Origin: an uncultured Prevotella sp.
Lineage (GTDB): Bacteria > Bacteroidota > Bacteroidia > Bacteroidales > Bacteroidaceae
Direction of reading: 5' to 3'
DNA: 10,501 nucleotides
Assembly (NCBI RefSeq): GCF_900549175.1
Contig: NZ_URNN01000123.1
Coordinates: forward strand, 1 to 10,501
In this document: positions 6,520-10,501 of the stretch, one piece after another
Layout of the letters: each line of letters begins with the position of its first letter
How positions within the stretch are numbered: the stretch's first letter is position 1
Made by a program: the position numbers and the translations under genes
The notes under the pieces: generated by a model
Seen by the model: the letters and a program-made list of their open reading frames with translations, nothing else
The model's database searches: none
Told to the model about the DNA's origin: nothing

Positions 6520-8061
6520 TTAGCAGAGAGCCTTGTTGAGCATATAGTAAACCTCGTTGACGCGGAGCTCACGGCGGAAGTTCTCTACCGTAGTGTCGTT
6601 GTTGATGGTGAGGCACTCGATACCGGCAATCTCGGCATAGTCCTGCCAGTACTCGTCGGTCAGGTCGTATGAGAAGCAGCTGTGGTGTGTGCCGCCGGCG
6701 TAAATCCAGCATCCGGCACCAACCTCAAAGTTGGGCTGCGGTATCCACAATGCCGATGCAACGGGCAGTTTGGGCAGTGGCTTCGGTTCGATGCAGTCTA
6801 CATCGTTGACAATAAGGCGGAAACGGTTGCCCATGTCAACTACGGTAGCCGTTACACCCTTGCCAACCTTAGATGTGAATACGAGGCGAGCCGTGAGGCT
6901 CTTGCGTATGCCGATGCCGAGGAAGTGTACCTCAAGACGGGGGCGTGCCGTGGCAATGAGAGGACAAACCTCGAGCATGTGCGACTGGAGGATGGCGCTT
7001 TGCTCGCCGTTGAAGTTGAGTGTGTAGTCCTCAAGGAACGAGCATCCGCCCGGCAGCCCCTGGTTCATCACCCATACTGAGCGGTACAGTGCGGCTGACT
7101 TCCAGTCACCCTCTGCTCCGAAACCATAGCCTTCAGCCATCAGACGTTGCGAAGCGAGACCCGGAATCTGATCGAATCCGAGACCGGTGTTCTCTACATT
7201 TACATCGCCCAGGTCGTCGAAGTTTGTCGTGAAGCCTTTGGCCCCCTTGTCTTCGAGTACGGCACGCAGGGTAAGTTCGGCCTTGGCGGCGTTCCATACT
7301 TTCTTGTATCCTTCGGTTGTCTTGTCTTCGAGTTCGGCGTCATGGTCGTAATCGTTGAAATAAACTTTTACGAGTGCGTCTACATCTTCGTCCTTCACCT
7401 CATTGAAATATCTCATAACTTCGCTGAACGGGCAATAGTCAACGTGATAACCCATCACTTGCTCGGCTGCCACCTTGTCACCGTCGGTTACGGCAACATT
7501 GTTCATCTGGTCACCGAAACGCAGGATGAGCATATCCTGAGAGTCTGCCCATGCAGCACATACGCGCTCCCATACGGCGATGTGGTCTTGTGTCTTCTTG
7601 TCTTTCCAATAGCCGACAACGAGTTTGCGGCGGATGCGCATGCGGGAGATGATGTGTCCGAACTCGCGATCGCCGTGAGCACTCTGGTTCAGGTTCATGA
7701 AGTCCATGTCCATGGTGTCCCATGGTATTTCCTCGTTGAATTGTGTGTGCAGGTGGAGCAGGGGCTTGTGCAGAATCTGCAGACCGTGTATCCACATTTT
7801 GGCGGGAGAGAATGTGTGCATCCATGTGATTACACCTATACATTTCTTCTCATTGTTTGCCTGTGCAAAGATGTCGGCCACTTCCTTTGAGCTGTTGGCC
7901 GTGCCTTTATATACCACTTTGACGGGAAGAATACCTGAGTTGTTCAGTCCGTCAACCATTTCTTTCGAATGTCCGTCAACCTGTACTACTGCATCACCTC
8001 CATAGAGTAACTGTGCTCCGGTAACGAACCATACTTCATAATTTTCAAATGCTTTGATCAT
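6520..8061 (-). CDS. araA: L-arabinose isomerase
   Basis: AraA interconverts L-arabinose and L-ribulose, the first cytoplasmic step after uptake, using a divalent metal such as Mn2+. The 513 residues are close to the 500 of the E. coli enzyme. The metal and catalytic residues are all present: Glu317 in GYGFGAEGDW, Glu344 in FLEDYT, His361 in SHMLEVCP and the His459-His460 pair in AGGTHHSCFSYDL. The N-terminus (FENYEVWFVTGAQLLYG) and the WMHTFSPAKMWI and HLHTQFNEEIPW segments are also characteristic. The start at MIKAFENYE agrees with the family; no Shine-Dalgarno precedes it. The 72-base gap to araD contains no gene, only a weak imperfect hairpin and T-rich runs. The product passes directly to AraB, encoded next. 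Confidence 0.96.
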   Translation of the reverse strand: MIKAFENYEVWFVTGAQLLYGGDAVVQVDGHSKEMVDGLNNSGILPVKVVYKGTANSSKEVADIFAQANNEKKCIGVITWMHTFSPAKMWIHGLQILHKPLLHLHTQFNEEIPWDTMDMDFMNLNQSAHGDREFGHIISRMRIRRKLVVGYWKDKKTQDHIAVWERVCAAWADSQDMLILRFGDQMNNVAVTDGDKVAAEQVMGYHVDYCPFSEVMRYFNEVKDEDVDALVKVYFNDYDHDAELEDKTTEGYKKVWNAAKAELTLRAVLEDKGAKGFTTNFDDLGDVNVENTGLGFDQIPGLASQRLMAEGYGFGAEGDWKSAALYRSVWVMNQGLPGGCSFLEDYTLNFNGEQSAILQSHMLEVCPLIATARPRLEVHFLGIGIRKSLTARLVFTSKVGKGVTATVVDMGNRFRLIVNDVDCIEPKPLPKLPVASALWIPQPNFEVGAGCWIYAGGTHHSCFSYDLTDEYWQDYAEIAGIECLTINNDTTVENFRRELRVNEVYYMLNKALC

Positions 8062-8133
8062 AATAGTTAATTTATGTACCCGTCATTTTCCGCAGGGAGG
8101 GTGGCGGGTGGTTTTTTAGTTAGTGATTATTTT

Positions 8134-8835
8134 TTATTTCTTTTTCTGCCCGTAATAAGCGTTTGGGCCGTGTTTGCGGTTGAAGTGCTTTTCAACGAGC
8201 AGGGGATTCATTGTTGTATTGGGATTGACCGAGAATGACACGAAAGCCATTTTGGCAACCTGTTCCATAACCACGGCGTTGTATACGGCGTTGTCGGCAT
8301 CCTTTCCCCACGAGAACGGACCGTGGTTCTTGACCAGCACGCCCGGCGTGTGCACGGGATTGATTCCGCCGGCCTTGATGCGCTTCACGATGACGTTGCC
8401 CGTCTCGAGCTCATATTCTCCGTTGACTTCAGCTTCGGTCATGTCATCGGTGCAGGGGATGCAGTCGTGGAAATAGTCGGCATGTGTCGTTCCGATGTTC
8501 GGAATGTCCTTGCCTGCCTGTGCCCATGCAGTGGCGTAAGTGGAATGTGTATGCACGATGCCGCCCAGTTCGGGGAAAGCTCTGTAAAGTACAAGGTGGG
8601 TGGGAGTGTCGGATGAAGGGTTCAGGTCGCCTTCCACCACTTTGCCAGTGTTGACATCTACAACCACCATGTCTGATGCTTTCATTTCGTCATAGCTTAC
8701 GCCCGACGGTTTGATGACCACGAGACCTTTTTCGCGGTCTATTCCCGACACGTTGCCCCATGTGAAAATGACAAGATTGTGTTTCACGAGGTCAAGATTC
8801 GCGCGGAAAACTTTTTCTTTAAGTTCTTCCAACAT
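8134..8835 (-). CDS. araD: L-ribulose-5-phosphate 4-epimerase
   Basis: AraD converts L-ribulose-5-P to D-xylulose-5-P, the last dedicated arabinose step and the entry to the pentose phosphate pathway. It belongs to the class II aldolase/epimerase family and uses Zn2+. At 233 residues it is nearly collinear with E. coli AraD (231). The metal ligands fall at the same numbers: His95 and His97 in GIVHTHSTYATAW, and His171 in KNHGPF. Asp120 in THADYF and the C-terminal YYGQ tyrosine (Tyr228, counterpart of E. coli Tyr229) complete the active site. GNVSGID and KPSGVSYDEM form the phosphate-binding region. The start lies five bases after the araR stop, so the two genes are probably translationally coupled and co-transcribed. 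Confidence 0.96.
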   Translation of the reverse strand: MLEELKEKVFRANLDLVKHNLVIFTWGNVSGIDREKGLVVIKPSGVSYDEMKASDMVVVDVNTGKVVEGDLNPSSDTPTHLVLYRAFPELGGIVHTHSTYATAWAQAGKDIPNIGTTHADYFHDCIPCTDDMTEAEVNGEYELETGNVIVKRIKAGGINPVHTPGVLVKNHGPFSWGKDADNAVYNAVVMEQVAKMAFVSFSVNPNTTMNPLLVEKHFNRKHGPNAYYGQKKK

Positions 8836-8840
8836 AATTC

Positions 8841-9566
8841 TTATAGTTTGAAATTTTGTTCTTCGTTGTATGCTTTATTGTTGAACCGATAGAGATATGC
8901 ACCACGTTTGGAGCCGGTCTTGTCTATCAGCTCTGTCTTCTCGATAAAATCCATTTCCTTGATGCGCTTGCGGAAATTGCGCTTGTCCACTTCCTCACCG
9001 CAAACCGCTTCGTAGAGACGCTGTAGCTGTGTGAGTGTGAACAGGCTGGGCAGCAGACGGAAACTGATGGGTTCGTGTGAAATCTTGTCTTGCATTATGC
9101 GGCGTGCCTTGACCACCATGTCGTTGTGGTCTGAATACATTTGGGGCAATTCGTCAATGTTTATCCATTCCACTTCATGCTGTTTACGGAGGGTCTCATC
9201 ATAATCCTTGGTGTTTATCAGGGCATAATATACTATTGATATTACGCGCTCGCCGGGATCACGATCTACATTACCGAAAGCACCTACCTGCCGCATGTAA
9301 AGGTTGCGCAGTCCTGTCAGCTCGAAGAGCACACGGTTTGCGGCATCGTCAATACTTTCATTATTGTTCACGAATCCTCCATAGAGTGACCATTGTCCAT
9401 AACCCGGATTAAGTTTGCGGCGCCCTATAAGTACGCATAGTTTGCCATTGTCAAATCCGAAGATAATGCAATCGACTGATACCAATACTTTGGAATGATT
9501 GTAATAGTGGTTTTGTCGCATTTCTTCTTTTGTAGACTTTTCGGTAGGGGTGTCAGTATGGATCAT
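8841..9566 (-). CDS. araR: AraR, Nudix-related arabinose-responsive transcriptional regulator
   Basis: A two-domain regulator of the NrtR/AraR type. The N-terminal Nudix-like fold spans roughly residues 26-155 and the C-terminal winged helix-turn-helix roughly 165-232 (LPSLFTLTQLQRLYEAV, RNFRKRIKEMDFIEK, GSKRGAYLYRF). The Nudix box is recognisable but degraded: Gly64, Glu70, Arg78 and Gly85 are in register, but the catalytic REUxEE core reads RVLFEL, so two of three acidic positions are lost. That fits a sugar-sensing role rather than hydrolysis. In B. thetaiotaomicron, AraR of this family represses arabinose genes and is released by L-arabinose; the neighbours here suggest the same. The longest frame starts MIHTDTPTEK. 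An internal ATG at 9519-9521 (MRQNHYYNHSK) matches the usual family start better, so the true protein may be 226 residues. Neither start has a clear ribosome-binding site. Confidence 0.92.
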   Translation of the reverse strand: MIHTDTPTEKSTKEEMRQNHYYNHSKVLVSVDCIIFGFDNGKLCVLIGRRKLNPGYGQWSLYGGFVNNNESIDDAANRVLFELTGLRNLYMRQVGAFGNVDRDPGERVISIVYYALINTKDYDETLRKQHEVEWINIDELPQMYSDHNDMVVKARRIMQDKISHEPISFRLLPSLFTLTQLQRLYEAVCGEEVDKRNFRKRIKEMDFIEKTELIDKTGSKRGAYLYRFNNKAYNEEQNFKL

Positions 9567-9591
9567 ATATTATTGATAGACATGATATTAT
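9567..9591 (-). promoter_or_regulatory. Direct ATAATAT repeats next to the araR start
   Basis: The minus strand has ATAATAT twice (9567-9573 and 9585-9591), 18 bases apart, the nearer copy touching the longer araR start codon. Paired AT-rich half-sites in a short space upstream of a regulator gene could be an operator. The sequence is very AT-rich and I do not have a reliable AraR consensus to match, so this is only a candidate. Confidence 0.2.
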
Positions 9592-9595
9592 CGAG

Positions 9596-9631
9596 CCTCC
9601 GTCCTGTAGATATGTTAACACAGGACGGAGG
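9596..9631. terminator. Perfect 12-bp stem hairpin between araP and araR
   Basis: CCTCCGTCCTGT (9596-9607) and ACAGGACGGAGG (9620-9631) are exact inverted copies around a 12-base loop, starting nine bases past the araP stop. It is the strongest terminator-like structure in the window. In the direction of the genes (minus strand) the stem is followed by CTCGATAAT without a U-tract; the T-rich run TTCTTTTTATTA follows it on the plus strand. It may therefore be a partial terminator or processing/stabilising element after araP, and a better terminator for antisense transcription. Confidence 0.55.
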
Positions 9632-9640
9632 TTCTTTTTA

Positions 9641-10501
9641 TTACCAGAAGTAGATGTAGAACGCAGCTGTGATGGCGAGGATGATGATAGAATGTATAAC
9701 ATCCCACTTGTTCCAGCTTGCGCGCGTCACAGCACGTTGTTCGGGGGTTGATGTGCCGAATACCAGTCCCTGAATCTTGTTTGCGCTCGGAGCTTCAGTC
9801 ATGAGGCTTACTGCGATAACGACGATGATGCAGAACAGGAACATCCATCCGCAGAAGAACAGCCAGTTGAGGTCGTAGAACAGATATTTGAATGTGCTGT
9901 CGGCCACTTCGCCTGCGTTGCTGTAGTATACTTTTGCTCCTAAACGTGTCAGACCGACAATCATGCCTGCAATGAGTCCCCACATTCCGCCCTTGGCAGA
10001 TGTGCGCTTCCAGCAAATACCGAGAAGGAAGGCTGCAGCGATACCCGGAGCAAGTACTGATTGAACGTCCTGCAGATAGGTGTAGAGCACATCGCCCACA
10101 CTGCGCATGATGGGTATCCAAAGAATGCCGAGAATAACGATTACCACGGTGGCAGCTTGTCCGATGGCCACGAGTTTCTTTTCCGGTGTCTCCGGCTTGA
10201 AACGCTTGTAGAAGTCGATGGTGAAGAGCATTGCCGATGAATTGAACAGTGAGGCTAATGAACTCATGAGGGCTGCAAGAATACCGCATACCACGAGACC
10301 TTTTACTCCGGCAGGCAACAGCTTGGCTACCAATGTCGGGAACGCAGCGTCGGCATTGGGGGTGCCATTGAGCATGGGGAGGAACCCTTCGCCACCGGCA
10401 CCTATATACTTCTGATGGAGTGCATAGGCAATCATGCCGGGGATGAGGAACAGGAATACGGGCAGAAGTTTCAGGTAAGCACCGAAGATGGTACCGCGAC
10501 G
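9641..10501 (-). CDS. araP: Sodium/solute symporter (SSS family), probable arabinose permease, 5' partial
   Basis: The last 286 residues of an SSS (SGLT-like) sodium:sugar symporter; the frame stays open to the window edge, so the N-terminal part is missing. The visible part starts RRGTIFGAYLKLLPVFLFLIPGM. Its best signature is ILAALMSSLASLFNSSAMLF (residues 74-93), the classic SSS motif. Seven hydrophobic segments are visible at about 12-28, 66-95, 110-132, 145-164, 171-188, 212-234 and 267-285, the last ending the protein at FYIYFW. It would import a monosaccharide with Na+ across the inner membrane. Arabinose is inferred from the adjoining araR-araD-araA-araB genes, not from residues that I can read. 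In the comparable B. thetaiotaomicron cluster, to my recollection, the homologue next to araR is AraP. The operon promoter presumably lies beyond the right edge. Confidence 0.88.
   Translation of the reverse strand, partial: RRGTIFGAYLKLLPVFLFLIPGMIAYALHQKYIGAGGEGFLPMLNGTPNADAAFPTLVAKLLPAGVKGLVVCGILAALMSSLASLFNSSAMLFTIDFYKRFKPETPEKKLVAIGQAATVVIVILGILWIPIMRSVGDVLYTYLQDVQSVLAPGIAAAFLLGICWKRTSAKGGMWGLIAGMIVGLTRLGAKVYYSNAGEVADSTFKYLFYDLNWLFFCGWMFLFCIIVVIAVSLMTEAPSANKIQGLVFGTSTPEQRAVTRASWNKWDVIHSIIILAITAAFYIYFW

Noticed and set aside
7147..7890. A long plus-strand open frame (247 codons) opposite araA
   Set aside because: It lies wholly antisense to a clearly conserved araA, resembles no family I recognise and has no initiation signals; it arises from the codon bias of araA.
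8078..8117. Imperfect hairpin with a T-run (on the plus strand) between araD and araA
   Set aside because: A 7-bp stem with one G-U pair around an 18-base loop is weak, and its T-tract faces away from the genes.
1..10501. CRISPR arrays, tRNA/rRNA genes, insertion sequences, phage or defence genes
   Set aside because: No regularly spaced direct repeats, cloverleaf or rRNA sequence, transposase, integrase or defence-protein motif was seen; essentially all coding capacity is arabinose metabolism apart from the left-end join.

Overview
The window is almost entirely an L-arabinose utilisation cluster of a Bacteroidales bacterium (Bacteroides/Prevotella-like, probably gut-associated), with every gene on the minus strand. 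The assignment rests on gene order: SSS-family sugar symporter, Nudix-type AraR, AraD, AraA, AraB, GH51 arabinofuranosidase, transketolase, RpiB. As I remember it, this closely resembles the characterised arabinose locus of Bacteroides thetaiotaomicron. The proteins themselves also look Bacteroidetes-type, and the starts lack Shine-Dalgarno sequences, which is typical of that phylum.

Layout in the direction of transcription (right to left): the C-terminal part of the symporter AraP (9641-10501, 5' end off the window), a hairpin, araR (8841-9566), araD five bases later (8134-8835), araA (6520-8061), an inverted-repeat spacer, araB (4767-6365), a hairpin spacer, a secreted GH51 alpha-L-arabinofuranosidase (3028-4596), tkt (953-2971), a MITE-like palindromic spacer, and the start of rpiB (from 751). 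Together these genes release arabinose outside the cytoplasm, import it, convert it through ribulose and ribulose-5-P to xylulose-5-P, and supply pentose-phosphate enzymes to return the carbon to glycolysis. AraR is the expected arabinose-responsive repressor.

The left end is anomalous. The reading frame at 164-751 begins as RpiB, but at residues 64-69 (about 545-562) it becomes the C-terminal half of a Firmicutes-type PSP1/RicT (YaaT) protein, joined in frame at a shared GIGICG motif. Left of the join, codon choice changes (AGG/CGG arginine, CTG leucine), and the next gene start (ATG at 74-76) has a strong GGAGGT Shine-Dalgarno. The simplest reading is a chimeric join of two genomes, such as a metagenome misassembly, in roughly the first 550 bases. 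A real fusion is less likely but can be tested.

Apart from that join I see no new defence or mobile system here. The other points of interest are intergenic inverted repeats, a degenerate Nudix box in AraR, and a few tentative regulatory sites.
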